A stretch of DNA of 64,000 nucleotides from Paeniglutamicibacter terrestris (GCF_012271785.1 NZ_JAAWVT010000002.1:1-64000), one strand, 5' to 3'; counted from the first letter of the stretch, positions 1 to 9,659 are shown. Made by a program: numbers and translations. Notes: a model not told the origin generated them from the letters alone.

Positions 1-33
1 GAAACCCGCCCGCCATCTTCATGCCCGGCTGCC

Positions 34-2214
34 CTAGTGATCCTCCAAGATCAGCAGCGTTCCGGTCGCGCGGGTCATGGCGACATAACGATCGACGGCA
101 CCGGTGATTCCCGTGCCGAAGTCTTGCGGGTTCACCACAATGACCAGATCAAATTCCAGTCCCTTCGCCAACACCGGAGTCAGCGAGGCGACCCGCGGAC
201 GTGGCGCGAAGTTCGGGTGCCCAATGACGGCCGCGTGCCCCGTGGGATGCTGGACCAACCACGCCTCAAGGCGCACCGACAGATCCGCGACACTGCCTCG
301 TTCAACCGGCGCACCACCGGTGCGGATGGATTGCGGCACGTTGGCATCGGGTAGTTCGGCGGTGATGGCGGCCCGGGCCTGAACCATGATCTCGGCCGGG
401 GTGCGGTAGTTGATGGACAAGGTGGAGACGCTGATGCGCGTCAAACCGATCCGGGTGAGGCGTTCTTCCCACGACTCGTCAAACCCCTCCCGCGCCTGTG
501 CGCGGTCCCCGACGATGGTGAAGGAACCCGACGGGCAGCGGCGCAGCAGCATCTGCCATTGAGCATCACTGAGCTCCTGCGCCTCATCCACCACGATGTG
601 CGTAAAGGGACCGGCCAACGGATCCGCACTTTCCTCAGGCAAATCGGCTGCCTGGTCAAGTTTTTCGGCCATATCCTCCCCGCGGAGCATCGAGCTGACG
701 AGTAATTCCGAATCATCGGCAAGGATAGCTTCCTCGATGACGGCGGCCATCTCCTGGCGTCTGGCCGCTAGTTCCGTCCTGCGGCGAGCCCTGCGTGCCG
801 AGGCACCCGAGTCGCCCAAACGCTGCCGTGCGGCATCCAACAGCGGAAGATCGGCATCCGTCCAGGCCAGCCCGTCACTGCGTTGTAACGAGCGAATCTG
901 GGCTTCGCTCAGCCAGGGTGCGCACATGGCCAGGAATGTGGGAATAGTGAACATGCCGGCGACGATGTTGGCCGGTTCCAGCAGTGGCCACGCCGCCGAA
1001 AGTGCGGTGCTCAGTTCCGGATGAGTCGCCAGCGCGGCACGGGCCATGTCGATGGGCGTTTCGGCATCAAGTTTGTCGACCAAGATGTCTAGCAGTGCCT
1101 CGTGGACCGCATCCCGGGCCTCATTGTGCGGAGTTCCGTCCTCCGGCGCGGAGAAGGCCTCGGCCCAGTCACGCGCATCGAGCTCCAGTTCCGCCCACTC
1201 GGTGTTGATGATGGTGCTCTGCGCGGGTGGCTCCTGGAAGAAACCGACGGCCGTGGAGATCGCCGAGACCATCTCGACACTGGACTTCAGCGCTGCGAGT
1301 CCTCGATCAGCTTCGGGCACGGCGGTTTCACCGGCGGGGTCGAGGTCGCTGAGCGTGCAGACTCGAACTCCTTCTTCACCCAGTCCGGGCAGGACATCGG
1401 AAATGTAGGCAAGATATGGCTGGTGCGGGCCGATGAAAAGTACCCCACCCAGATGATGACCAACGCGCGGATCCGAATAGAGCAAATAAGCCGCGCGGTG
1501 CAGAGCCACAACGGTTTTGCCCGTGCCCGGCCCTCCGTCGACCACCAAGGCGCCGCGCGAGGGTGCCCTGATGATCGCATCCTGGTCGGCCTGAATGGTG
1601 CTCACCACATCACGCATCTTTCTCGACCTGTTAACTCCCAGACTGGCGATGAACGCCGACTGATCATCAAGCGCAGCATTGGATTCGAGACGATCGGCGG
1701 TGAAGACCTCGTCCCAATAGTCACTAATGAGTCCCGCGGACCAGCGGTACCGGCGTCGGGCGAGAAGACCCATCGGATGAGCATGAGTGGCAGCGAAGAA
1801 GGGGGCCGCGGCGGGGGAGCGCCAGTCGATCAGTAAGCGACGCCCGTCATCATCGGTGAGCCCGAGTCGACCCACGTAGATCGGTTCCGTACCGTCGGCA
1901 GCCTCCATCCGGCCCAAACATAAATCAAGCCCGAAACGGCTCAGAGTGCGCAGGCGGGTGGCCAGCCGGTGCACCTCCATATCTCGTTCCAGTGCCTCCT
2001 GACCATGTGCTCGCGGACCCTTTCGGGCACGATCAAGGGCGGTGGAGAGTTCGGAGAGTCGTTGTTTGAGGGTCGACGCGATGGCGGAAAAATGCTGTTC
2101 GTCGCCGCTAATCAATGATGGAGCAGATTTCGCGGTCCCGATGAACTCTGGGATAAAGGCGCTTTCGGGGAATGTAAGGGTGGGCTTGGTGGCAGTTGTT
2201 GGTCGCTGAGTCAT
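34..2214 (-). CDS. helR: HelR/HelD-like RNA polymerase-recycling ATPase (UvrD-type)
   Basis: Superfamily 1 helicase-fold protein of about 726 residues. Family knowledge: HelD/HelR proteins pull stalled or drug-bound RNA polymerase off DNA, and actinobacterial HelR lowers rifamycin sensitivity. Visible: an N-terminal helical segment with coiled-coil character (about 40-95), Walker A GGPGTGKT near 227-234, a Walker B-like VDEAQELS, a VGDRAQ motif, INYRTP, and C-terminal GLEFD and YVAMTRAT motifs typical of UvrD-like proteins. The start is placed at the ATG of MTQRP. An upstream in-frame start would run through the rifamycin-associated element at 2271-2289, so it is unlikely. Nearest relatives could equally be annotated HelD; the RAE favours HelR. 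Confidence 0.88.
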   Translation of the reverse strand: MTQRPTTATKPTLTFPESAFIPEFIGTAKSAPSLISGDEQHFSAIASTLKQRLSELSTALDRARKGPRAHGQEALERDMEVHRLATRLRTLSRFGLDLCLGRMEAADGTEPIYVGRLGLTDDDGRRLLIDWRSPAAAPFFAATHAHPMGLLARRRYRWSAGLISDYWDEVFTADRLESNAALDDQSAFIASLGVNRSRKMRDVVSTIQADQDAIIRAPSRGALVVDGGPGTGKTVVALHRAAYLLYSDPRVGHHLGGVLFIGPHQPYLAYISDVLPGLGEEGVRVCTLSDLDPAGETAVPEADRGLAALKSSVEMVSAISTAVGFFQEPPAQSTIINTEWAELELDARDWAEAFSAPEDGTPHNEARDAVHEALLDILVDKLDAETPIDMARAALATHPELSTALSAAWPLLEPANIVAGMFTIPTFLAMCAPWLSEAQIRSLQRSDGLAWTDADLPLLDAARQRLGDSGASARRARRRTELAARRQEMAAVIEEAILADDSELLVSSMLRGEDMAEKLDQAADLPEESADPLAGPFTHIVVDEAQELSDAQWQMLLRRCPSGSFTIVGDRAQAREGFDESWEERLTRIGLTRISVSTLSINYRTPAEIMVQARAAITAELPDANVPQSIRTGGAPVERGSVADLSVRLEAWLVQHPTGHAAVIGHPNFAPRPRVASLTPVLAKGLEFDLVIVVNPQDFGTGITGAVDRYVAMTRATGTLLILEDH

Positions 2215-2270
2215 GCGGTGGATCCAATCCCGTGATGCGGCTTGTGCCTGATCATTGTGGCCCCGATGGG

Positions 2271-2289
2271 GGGCCTTGCGGCAAGCCCC
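2271..2289 (-). promoter_or_regulatory. Rifamycin-associated element (RAE) upstream of helR
   Basis: Read on the minus strand the 19 bases are GGGGCTTGCCGCAAGGCCC. From memory the published RAE consensus is GGGGCTTGCGGCAAGGCCC, so only the central base differs, and the site is an inverted repeat about it. It lies 57 nt before the helR start, in the orientation expected for control of that gene. RAEs are known in front of rifamycin-inactivating enzymes and helR in actinobacteria. Confidence 0.85.
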
Positions 2290-2298
2290 CCAGTGCGC

Positions 2299-2328
2299 GC
2301 TATATTGGAAATGGAGGAGCACCCGGAA
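2299..2328 (-). promoter_or_regulatory. Possible helR promoter
   Basis: On the minus strand TTCCGG (2323-2328) and TATAGC (2299-2304) are separated by 18 nt, upstream of the RAE. If used, transcription would begin near 2292 and the RAE would lie at the very start of the transcribed region. This is a pattern match only. Confidence 0.35.
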
Positions 2329-2415
2329 GCACGCGGGTGACCCTTTTTCCCGGATAGGAACTAGGCACGATAATCCGGGACCGCCCACCACCTCTACCCT
2401 TGCAAAAGACAGAAG

Positions 2416-2460
2416 AGGACCGGTGGGATTCGTCGAATCGCACCGGTCCTCGTGGTTTTT
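2416..2460. terminator. Bidirectional-type hairpin downstream of rarD
   Basis: A 10-bp inverted repeat (AGGACCGGTG with CACCGGTCCT) with a further inner 6-bp repeat is followed on the plus strand by GTGGTTTTT. On the minus strand it lies just after the rarD stop codon, so it probably ends that transcript. Confidence 0.7.
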
Positions 2461-2486
2461 GCGGGTCGTTTGTGCCCGAGGAAAAA

Positions 2487-3437
2487 CTAGCCCACCTTGA
2501 TGGGCGCCAGCCTGCGGGGCACTCTAGCCATGTCGATGCTGAGCAAAATCACTGCAACCCAGACCAGCGAGAACCCCATGAGGCGTTCTGGCGGCATGGG
2601 CTCCCTGAAGACCGTCAATCCAATGATGAATTGCAAGATGGGGGCCAAGAATTGCAGGGTCCCCAAGGTCGTCAAGGGGAGTCGACGTGCTGCAGCACCA
2701 AAGAGCAGGAGCGGCACCGCGGTGACAATGCCGCTGGCTGCCAGCAACCAGAAGTGACCGGCCCCGGATGAGAGCACCGTGTCCTTATTCGAGAGCACGA
2801 GCCAGAGCATGAATCCCAACGCGGGAATGGTCAAGATTGCCGTTTCCATGCTGAGCGACGTCAGCGCGCTTGCAGTGCGTCCCACGCGATTCTTAACAAA
2901 TCCGTAGAAGCCAAAGGAAAAGGCCAACACCAAGGCGATGTAGGGAACGTTGCCGTAGGCAAAGGTCAGAGCGATGACCGCAGCAAGGCCGAAGCCCAGT
3001 GCCACCCATTGCAGCCTCCGCAATTTCTCTTTGAGGAAGACGACTCCCAGGGCAACCGAAACAAGAGGGTTGATGAAGTAACCCAATGACGCTTCCACCG
3101 CATGCCCGTTCAGTACCGCGTACGTATACGTGAGCCAATTCGCGGCGATCAGTAGCGAGGCGAGCGTGAGCCGGAGCATGGCCCTGCGGTCACGGCCGAG
3201 TTCGAAGAAGGAGTTCCAGTTCCGGCTCACGCTGAGCAAGATCGCGCAGAAGACCAAGGAAAAGAGGATGCGGCTGGCGACGATTTCCAGCGGGGAGGCC
3301 GCGGCGATGGTCAGGAAATACAGCGGCAGGATTCCCCAAAGACCGTAGGCTCCGAGGCCCTGCAACAAACCCCTCGAGCGTTCGATCGTGGGGTTGCCGG
3401 TGGTCGTGGCTGTTGCTGTGGCGGGCATTTGGGTCAT
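2487..3437 (-). CDS. rarD: RarD-type EamA family transporter
   Basis: A polytopic protein of 316 residues with about ten hydrophobic segments and the RarD signature at its N-terminus (GLLQGLGAYGLWGILPLYF). EamA/DMT family permeases of this subgroup are annotated as chloramphenicol-sensitive RarD; the true substrate is unknown and may be an amino acid or metabolite. The start chosen is the ATG of MTQMPA. A further 37 codons are open upstream but show no conserved features. It is transcribed away from fprA and ends at a strong hairpin. No operon partner is visible. Confidence 0.85.
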   Translation of the reverse strand: MTQMPATATATTTGNPTIERSRGLLQGLGAYGLWGILPLYFLTIAAASPLEIVASRILFSLVFCAILLSVSRNWNSFFELGRDRRAMLRLTLASLLIAANWLTYTYAVLNGHAVEASLGYFINPLVSVALGVVFLKEKLRRLQWVALGFGLAAVIALTFAYGNVPYIALVLAFSFGFYGFVKNRVGRTASALTSLSMETAILTIPALGFMLWLVLSNKDTVLSSGAGHFWLLAASGIVTAVPLLLFGAAARRLPLTTLGTLQFLAPILQFIIGLTVFREPMPPERLMGFSLVWVAVILLSIDMARVPRRLAPIKVG

Positions 3438-3691
3438 GAGAACTTCAACTGAGATTGCATGGTTTCCATTCCGGATAAGCCAACGCGATGGAGAACATGG
3501 AAGCGCGTGAGGATTGCCCGCGGGTAACATGGTTATTTGGCATCGCATTCAGGCGTTGATTGCCAATTCTTCAAGCCTATCGGTGGCCGGCCCCATCCAA
3601 GTCATTCGATGTTGCGGAGTGACCCCAGAGTCACCGGCTCTGCGGAAAACGGTGTTGTTGTTAGGGTGAGACTCCCCACAACGATTCACGT
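3438..3691. other. Divergent intergenic region rarD / fprA
   Basis: No gene is seen here. It must contain the rarD promoter (minus strand), and it leads into the fprA promoter. GTGAC and GTCAC around 3620-3635 form a small inverted repeat of unknown meaning. Confidence 0.5.
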
Positions 3692-3720
3692 TTGATGAGT
3701 GAGGCCAATTAGACTAGCCT
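3692..3720 (+). promoter_or_regulatory. Promoter of fprA
   Basis: TTGATG (3692-3697), a 17-nt spacer and TAGCCT (3715-3720) form a good -35/-10 pair. The expected transcription start near 3726 leaves a leader of about 46 nt before the GTG at 3772. Confidence 0.6.
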
Positions 3721-3771
3721 GACGTGCGCTATTTGCATGATCTTGTGAACATTCTCCGGAAGGAACCCTTC

Positions 3772-5169
3772 GTGTCCGATTCAGCAGTTCGCCCGCTCCG
3801 TGTCGCCATTATCGGGGCAGGTCCGGCCGGCGTCTACGCTGCCGATATTCTGACCAAGGCCGAGCGTGAATTTGAGGTCAGCATCGACCTGCTCGATGCC
3901 TACCCCGCTCCCTACGGATTGATCCGCTATGGCGTTGCCCCGGATCATCCGCGGATCAAGGGAATCGTCAACGCGCTACACAAGGTGCTCGATCGGGGCG
4001 ACATTCGCTTCTTGGGGAACGTGACCTACGGTCGTGACCTCACCTTGAGTGATATCCGCGGAATGTATGACGCAGTCATCTTCGCCACCGGCGCCATCAA
4101 GGACGCGAACATGGATATTCCTGGAATTGATCTTGAGGGTTCCTACGGCGCAGCAGATTTTGTTTCTTGGTACGACGGGCAGCCGGACGTTCCTCGGACC
4201 TGGCCGCTTGAGGCAAAGGAAATTGCCGTCCTGGGAAACGGCAACGTGGCCTTGGACGTTGCTCGTGTGCTCTCGAAGCACGCCGAGGACCTCCTCGTGA
4301 CGGAAATCCCCGAGAATGTCTTTGAGGGCTTGAAGAATTCACCGGTCACGGATGTTCACATTTTTGGACGCCGTGGACCGGCACAGGTGAAGTTCACACC
4401 GTTGGAATTGCGCGAACTGAGCCACAGCCGCGATGTTGACATCGTCCTCTACCCGGAAGACTTCGAGTTCGATGAGGCTTCGGATGCATTAATCAAGTCA
4501 AATAACCAGGTCAAGACCATGGTCAACACCCTGACCAATTGGATTGTTGAGGAGCAAGATACCGGCGCCTCGCGACGACTGCACCTGCACTTCCTTCATT
4601 CGCCCATTGAAATAGTTGGCGAAGACGGAAAGGTCTCCGGCATCAAGTTTGAGCGCCAAGAACTAGACGGCTCCGGCAACGTGCGGGGAACCGGCGAAAT
4701 TGTCGACTACCCGGTCCAAGCGGTGTACCGAGCCATTGGCTACCACGGTTCTGAACTGGCTGAGCTCGAATTTAATGAAAAGCGGGGTGTTGTCCCCAAC
4801 GAGGGTGGCCGCGTCCTGGACGCAGACGGCGCGCATATTCCAGGGCTCTACACCACCGGTTGGATCAAGCGTGGTCCGGTCGGTTTGATTGGCCACACCA
4901 AGGGTGACGCGTTGGAGACGATTGGGAATCTGCTGGAAGATCGACTCTCACTGCCGGTGGCCAGCCGCCCCGGCGAAGAAGCGATCATCGAATTGCTGGA
5001 GTCCCGCGGTATTGAATACACGACGTGGGATGGCTGGAAGAAGCTTGATGCCCACGAGATTTCACTGGGTACGGCAGCGTCCCCCACGCAGACGTCTGTG
5101 GGTCCGGTTGATCGGGCCCGCATCAAAATTGTTGACCGGGATGAAATGGTTCAGATCTCACGCGGCTAA
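3772..5169 (+). CDS. fprA: FAD-dependent ferredoxin/flavodoxin-NADP+ reductase (FprA type)
   Basis: 465 residues, the size of adrenodoxin-reductase-type FprA enzymes, which move electrons between NADPH and ferredoxin. Visible: an N-terminal FAD-binding dinucleotide fold with GAGPAGVYAAD, the early YGLIRYGVAPDH stretch, a second dinucleotide fold for NADPH (LGNGNVALDVAR), and the family's C-terminal GWIKRGPVGLIGHTKGDALET. The GTG start is preceded by GGAAGGA at 8-nt spacing. A longer reading frame from 3724 exists, but that codon lies almost at the predicted transcription start. Monocistronic; a strong hairpin follows. Confidence 0.92.
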   Translation: MSDSAVRPLRVAIIGAGPAGVYAADILTKAEREFEVSIDLLDAYPAPYGLIRYGVAPDHPRIKGIVNALHKVLDRGDIRFLGNVTYGRDLTLSDIRGMYDAVIFATGAIKDANMDIPGIDLEGSYGAADFVSWYDGQPDVPRTWPLEAKEIAVLGNGNVALDVARVLSKHAEDLLVTEIPENVFEGLKNSPVTDVHIFGRRGPAQVKFTPLELRELSHSRDVDIVLYPEDFEFDEASDALIKSNNQVKTMVNTLTNWIVEEQDTGASRRLHLHFLHSPIEIVGEDGKVSGIKFERQELDGSGNVRGTGEIVDYPVQAVYRAIGYHGSELAELEFNEKRGVVPNEGGRVLDADGAHIPGLYTTGWIKRGPVGLIGHTKGDALETIGNLLEDRLSLPVASRPGEEAIIELLESRGIEYTTWDGWKKLDAHEISLGTAASPTQTSVGPVDRARIKIVDRDEMVQISRG

Positions 5170-5270
5170 GCTGTAGGTGGCAAGGGCTCGTATTTTCCGA
5201 AGTAGCGGAAACTGCGGGTCCTTGTCTTTGTTTAGGGCTGATCGGTCAGCCAGGCGAAATGTGCCAGCAA

Positions 5271-5317
5271 AACCATGAGGTCCGGTTCCCTTCGGGGAAT
5301 CGGACCTCATGGTTTTT
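5271..5317. terminator. Strong bidirectional terminator between fprA and katA
   Basis: An almost continuous stem (AACCATGAGGTCCG with CGGACCTCATGGTT plus inner TTCCC/GGGAA) and a T-run on the plus strand. It separates the convergent fprA and katA genes. Confidence 0.85.
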
Positions 5318-5343
5318 AGCAGCTAGTGGCAACAGCCAGATGT

Positions 5344-6840
5344 TTAGGCTTTGCCCGCCATTTCAGAAGCGCCGTCGGTTGAACCCGCAACGCCGGCCGC
5401 GTAGCCGTCGCGCAAGATCTGGCCGAGGTTCGCATCGACGTTCGTCCAGTACTGGAAGAAGCCTTCGCGGATGGAATCAATGGTGATGCCGTTGCACTGG
5501 CCCAGCAGGTTGGCGTGGAAGCGTTCCTTGGACTCGGCGCTGAAGACCTCACGGTACAGCGTTCCTGCCTGGCCGAAGTCGTCGTCCTCGGAGCGCAAGG
5601 TCTGTGCGGCGCGAACGAGCTCGCCGTCGGTTTCCCAGCTACCCTCGCCTGCGCGTTCCGGCTGTGCTGCCGGGCCGCCGAAGGAGTTCGGGGTGTATAC
5701 GCGGGCCTCGGGGGCGTTGAAGGTGTACTGCATGGCACCTTCGTGCATGTAGGTGTTGACCTTGGATGCATGCGGCTGGTTGACCGGCAGCTGGTTGTAG
5801 TTGGTGCCAATGCGGTTGCGCTGGGCATCCGGGTAGGAGAACACGCGGGCCATCAGCATCTTGTCGGGGCTGATGTCGATGCCCGGAACCAGGTTCGACG
5901 GCGAGAAGGCTGCCTGCTCGATCTCGGCGAAGAAGTTCTGCGGGTTGCGGTTCAACGTGAAGTGGCCGACCGGGATCAATGGGTAATCCTTGTGCGACCA
6001 AGTCTTGGTGATGTCGAACGGGTTGAAGCGGTAGGTCTTGCCTTCTTCGTACGGCATGATCTGAACCGCAACATCCCAAGTCGGGAAGTTGCCTGCGGCG
6101 ATATTGTCGAATAGGTCGCGGCGGTAGAAGTCGGCGTCAGAGCCAGCAAGCTTCTCGGCCTCTTCGTTAGACATGTTGTGCACGCCCTGACGGGAGCGGA
6201 AGTGGTACTGCACCCAGAAGCGCTCGCCCTCGGCGTTGATCCACTGGTAGGTGTGCGAGCCGTAGCCGTTCATCTCGCGCCAGGAGGTCGGCAGGCCACG
6301 GTCGCCCATCAGGTAGGTCACCTGGTGTGCCGACTCGGGGGAGTGAGTCCAGAAGTCCCACTGCATGTCTGCATCGCGCAGGCCAGAAGCGCCAAGGCGC
6401 TTCTGCGAGTGGATGAAGTCCGGGAACTTGATCCCGTCGCGGATGAAGAACACCGGGGTGTTGTTGCCGACGATGTCGTAATTGCCTTCGGTGGTGTAGA
6501 AGCGAAGTGCGAAGCCACGCACGTCGCGCCAGGTGTCAGGGGAACCCTGCTCGCCGGCAACCGAGGAGAAACGCAGCAGCGTCTCGGAGGTCGCGCCGGG
6601 CTGGAAGACTGCGGCACGGGTGTACTTCGAAACGTCTTCGGTGATAACGAGCTCACCGAATGCTCCGCCGCCCTTGGCATGCGGGTTGCGCTCCGGCACA
6701 CGCTCGCGGTTGAACGAGGCCAGCTTCTCAACGAGGTAACGATCGTGGAGGGCTGTGATGCCGTCTGGGCCGGAGGTCAGTGAATGTTCATCGCTGGCAA
6801 CGGGGGCACCGCTCTGTGTGGTGGTGAAGTTCTCGCTCAA
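5344..6840 (-). CDS. katA: Monofunctional haem catalase
   Basis: 498 residues, the usual length of a small-subunit clade 3 catalase, which splits hydrogen peroxide in the cytoplasm. Visible: the distal haem motif [12 protein letters not shown] with catalytic His near 53, VGNNTPVFF with the catalytic Asn, [11 protein letters not shown], and the proximal haem signature [14 protein letters not shown] containing the iron-ligating Tyr. The start is TTG (MSENF), preceded by the excellent ribosome site GAAGGAGA. It lies 57 nt downstream of a Fur-family regulator on the same strand, the arrangement known for peroxide-responsive furA/catR-catalase pairs. Confidence 0.96.
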   Translation of the reverse strand: MSENFTTTQSGAPVASDEHSLTSGPDGITALHDRYLVEKLASFNRERVPERNPHAKGGGAFGELVITEDVSKYTRAAVFQPGATSETLLRFSSVAGEQGSPDTWRDVRGFALRFYTTEGNYDIVGNNTPVFFIRDGIKFPDFIHSQKRLGASGLRDADMQWDFWTHSPESAHQVTYLMGDRGLPTSWREMNGYGSHTYQWINAEGERFWVQYHFRSRQGVHNMSNEEAEKLAGSDADFYRRDLFDNIAAGNFPTWDVAVQIMPYEEGKTYRFNPFDITKTWSHKDYPLIPVGHFTLNRNPQNFFAEIEQAAFSPSNLVPGIDISPDKMLMARVFSYPDAQRNRIGTNYNQLPVNQPHASKVNTYMHEGAMQYTFNAPEARVYTPNSFGGPAAQPERAGEGSWETDGELVRAAQTLRSEDDDFGQAGTLYREVFSAESKERFHANLLGQCNGITIDSIREGFFQYWTNVDANLGQILRDGYAAGVAGSTDGASEMAGKA

Positions 6841-6897
6841 GAGATTCTCCTTCTTCCTGTGGGTTGGTAACTCTTCTGCCGGTTCACCGGCGGGCCG

Positions 6898-7317
6898 CTA
6901 GGCCGCATCGGTTTTCCTGCAGTCTTCGCAGATGCCCTGGTAGAGGACATCGGCAAGCTGGATTTCCATGCCGTGGCTGTTCGACGGTGTCAGGCAGGGG
7001 GCGTGGCCCACCGCGCATTCGACGTCTTCGATGCGGCCGCAGCTGGTGCACAAGGCGTGATGGTGATTGTCATTAACGCGTGTCTCATAGAGTGCCGCGG
7101 AATATGGGGGAGTGAAGCGGCGCAACATGCCTTGCTCGGTCAAATCATTAAGCACGTTGTAGACGGACTGAATGGAAACTTCCGGCAACGTCTGGTGGAC
7201 GGCGATGACAACTCTCTCCGCAGAGGAATGCGGGTGGCTTTCCAAGGCATCGAGCACGGCAAGGCGGCCGCGGGTAACCCGCAGTCCGAGATCGCGCATC
7301 TGAGCCGAATAGTCCAT
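6898..7317 (-). CDS. Fur-family peroxide/iron regulator (FurA/CatR type)
   Basis: About 139 residues: an N-terminal winged helix (LRVTRGRLAVLDAL, then a recognition-helix region SIQSVYNVLNDL), followed by the metal-sensing part with HHHALCTSCG and CEDC, which are two CxxC zinc pairs. Its position upstream of katA suggests a peroxide-sensing repressor of that gene and itself, rather than a general iron regulator. An ATG at 7326 is an alternative start. However, TTGACA-17-TGGAAT ends 7 nt before the ATG at 7317, which favours a leaderless mRNA starting there, as has been described for furA of mycobacteria. Confidence 0.88.
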   Translation of the reverse strand: MDYSAQMRDLGLRVTRGRLAVLDALESHPHSSAERVVIAVHQTLPEVSIQSVYNVLNDLTEQGMLRRFTPPYSAALYETRVNDNHHHALCTSCGRIEDVECAVGHAPCLTPSNSHGMEIQLADVLYQGICEDCRKTDAA

Positions 7318-7324
7318 GTGATCC

Positions 7325-7353
7325 ATTCCACCCTCTTAATTTGAATCTGTCAA
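7325..7353 (-). promoter_or_regulatory. Promoter of the fur-katA unit
   Basis: On the minus strand a consensus -35 TTGACA (7348-7353), 17-nt AT-rich spacer and TGGAAT (7325-7330). The AT-rich stretch is a plausible Fur-family operator, but no clear palindrome was found. Confidence 0.55.
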
Positions 7354-7395
7354 GATAAGAAGCTGCAAGCTGTCCAGAGTCGCTAGACTCGACAC

Positions 7396-8676
7396 GTGGC
7401 CCGACTCCTTGCTGACCTGACCCCTTTGCGCGAAAGCCCTGCCTTCAAGAGATTATGGATCGGCAACGCACTGTCGGCGGTTGGCGGCCAACTAACTCTT
7501 GTTGCTGTCAGCCTCGAGGTCTACGCGTTGACTGGGTCCAGCCTCTACGTTGGACTACTGGGAGCTTTCGCCCTGGTACCGCTGGTGCTGGCTGGACTAT
7601 ATGGCGGCGCTATCGCCGATGCCTATGATCGCCGCAAGGTGGCGCTAACTTCAGCCCTCGTATTATGGACTGCCACCGCAGCCATCGCCGCGCAAGCATG
7701 GCTGGGCGTGGACAACGTGTGGCTGCTCTACGGTCTGGTGGCCATCCACTCCGCTGCCGGTGGGATCAACCAGCCCGCCCGCGGTGCCATCATCCCCGCA
7801 ATTGTGGGACTCAAGAATCTGCCCGCGGCCAACTCGCTCAACATGGTCACCTTCGGCATCTCCCAGATGATTGGTCCGCTGCTTGGCGGGCTTTTGGTCG
7901 CTCAGCTCGGATTTGGCTGGACCTACACCATCGATGTGCTCACCTATGCCGCGGCGGTGTGGTCCGTCTACAAATTGCCCTCGCTTCCCCCGGAAGGAAC
8001 GCCTGCCAAGGCTGGCCTGCGATCGGTCATCGAGGGTTTTAAGTTCCTCGGCACCCAACCCAACGTGCGGATGACCTTCCTGATCGACATCGCCGCCATG
8101 GTCTTAGCCGCGCCCAGAGCACTTCTACCTGCCATTGGTGCGGTGCTCATTGGTGGCGGTGAACTCACCATGGGGCTGCTTTTGGCGGCCACAGCGATGG
8201 GTGCCTTCCTCGCGGGAATGTTTTCCGGGCCCGTCGGACGGATTCACCGCCAAGGCCTGGCGGTGTTTATCTGCGTGTGTTTATGGGGAGCCAGTATTGG
8301 TCTCTTCGGTGTTGTTGTGGTGCTCTCATCACGCAGCCCGGTCCCTTCGGACGGATCGATCGGAGGCTGGATATGGCCGGCAGCCGCGTGCATGGCTCTG
8401 GCTGGTGTGGCGGACGCCGTTTCGTCAGTTTTCCGAACCACCATTTTGCAATCCGCAACCCCCGATCATCTGCGAGGGCGCCTCCAAGGCGTGTTCATCG
8501 TGGTGGTCGCCGGTGGGCCACGGCTAGGTGAAATGCTCTCCGGTGGTGTCGCCGGGGGAATCGGCGAAGGGTGGACGCTAGTCTTTGGCGGCCTGGCCTG
8601 CATTGTGGCAGCAAGCGCACTGATGCGCTGGGAACCAGGTTTCTTGCGTTATGACTCCCGGCGCCCCAGCCCCTAA
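7396..8676 (+). CDS. MFS transporter (enterobactin-exporter-like)
   Basis: 426 residues with about 12 hydrophobic segments. It has the MFS loop 2-3 motif GGAIADAYDRRKV, and the QPARGAIIPAIVG stretch is typical of the EntS-like MFS_3 subgroup of drug or siderophore exporters. Substrate cannot be told. The GTG start lies exactly 6 nt after TAGACT, with no ribosome site, so the mRNA is probably leaderless. It is divergent from the fur-katA unit across only about 70 bp, so the two promoters lie back to back and could share control. It is followed by htpX 110 nt later. Confidence 0.85.
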   Translation: MARLLADLTPLRESPAFKRLWIGNALSAVGGQLTLVAVSLEVYALTGSSLYVGLLGAFALVPLVLAGLYGGAIADAYDRRKVALTSALVLWTATAAIAAQAWLGVDNVWLLYGLVAIHSAAGGINQPARGAIIPAIVGLKNLPAANSLNMVTFGISQMIGPLLGGLLVAQLGFGWTYTIDVLTYAAAVWSVYKLPSLPPEGTPAKAGLRSVIEGFKFLGTQPNVRMTFLIDIAAMVLAAPRALLPAIGAVLIGGGELTMGLLLAATAMGAFLAGMFSGPVGRIHRQGLAVFICVCLWGASIGLFGVVVVLSSRSPVPSDGSIGGWIWPAAACMALAGVADAVSSVFRTTILQSATPDHLRGRLQGVFIVVVAGGPRLGEMLSGGVAGGIGEGWTLVFGGLACIVAASALMRWEPGFLRYDSRRPSP

Positions 8677-8786
8677 TGTCCCAAGACACTGGGGGAACAA
8701 AGGCCGCACTCAGGGACGTTAAGTAAACTGGAAGAAACCAACGCTCCGGAACCTTCCCGGACCGTACATCGAGGAGAGAACTGACG

Positions 8787-9659
8787 GTGCACACTCACAA
8801 CAACGGCCTGAAGACCGCGGGATTGCTTGGCGGCATGTTCGCTCTGCTGCTGGCCATTGGTGCTCTGCTGGCATCCGGAACGGGAAGCAGCAGCTTCATC
8901 TGGATCTTCGCGCTGATCGGTGTCGCGACTACGGCCTACGGTTACTGGAATAGTGACAAGCTTGCTATCCGCTCGATGCAGGCCTACCCGGTCACCGAAG
9001 CGGAGCAACCTGCCATGTATCGGATCGTGCGCGAACTATCGATGACAGCCCAGGAACCGATGCCGCGGTTATACGTCTCGCCAACCATGGCCCCGAATGC
9101 CTTTGCCACCGGACGTAATCCGCAGAATGCGGCTGTGTGTTGCACTGAAGGAATCTTAGGATTGCTTAATGAACGTGAATTGCGCGGGGTCCTGGGCCAC
9201 GAGCTGATGCACGTTTATAACCGCGACATCCTGACGTCCTCGGTCGCGGCCGCCGTTGCCGGTGTCATCACCGCGCTCGCACAATTCCTGCTCTTCTTTG
9301 GCGGAGGAGACCGCCGCAACGTCAATCCACTGGCGTTGATCGCCATGTCGTTATTGGCGCCGTTGGCATCCACCGTGATCCAAATGGCTATCAGCCGCAC
9401 GCGCGAGTACGACGCGGACGAAGATGGCGCCAAATTGACTAATGACCCGCTGGCTTTGGCGTCAGCGCTGCGCAAGCTGGAGAGCGGCGTGCAACGTGCT
9501 CCGCTGCCCAGTGATGACCAGCGCTTGGTCAACACCTCGCACCTGATGATTGCCAACCCTTTCGCCGGAGGAGCCAAGAAACTCTTCGCAACCCACCCGC
9601 CGATGGACGACCGCGTCGCTCGGTTGGAGAAGATGGCTGGCCAGTCCCTCGGCTACTGA
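8787..9659 (+). CDS. htpX: Membrane zinc metalloprotease HtpX
   Basis: 290 residues, M48 family. Two N-terminal transmembrane helices (about 12-30 and 37-53), the zinc-binding HELMH motif (His138, Glu139, His142), two more hydrophobic segments around 155-200, and the third zinc ligand region [12 protein letters not shown]. HtpX cuts damaged membrane proteins. The GTG start has GGAGAG nine nt upstream. The gene stands alone and is followed by a hairpin at 9721. Confidence 0.94.
   Translation: MHTHNNGLKTAGLLGGMFALLLAIGALLASGTGSSSFIWIFALIGVATTAYGYWNSDKLAIRSMQAYPVTEAEQPAMYRIVRELSMTAQEPMPRLYVSPTMAPNAFATGRNPQNAAVCCTEGILGLLNERELRGVLGHELMHVYNRDILTSSVAAAVAGVITALAQFLLFFGGGDRRNVNPLALIAMSLLAPLASTVIQMAISRTREYDADEDGAKLTNDPLALASALRKLESGVQRAPLPSDDQRLVNTSHLMIANPFAGGAKKLFATHPPMDDRVARLEKMAGQSLGY

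Noticed and set aside
2215-2391. 59-codon N-terminal extension of helR
   Set aside because: It would translate the RAE and its flanks, and it has no conserved sequence.
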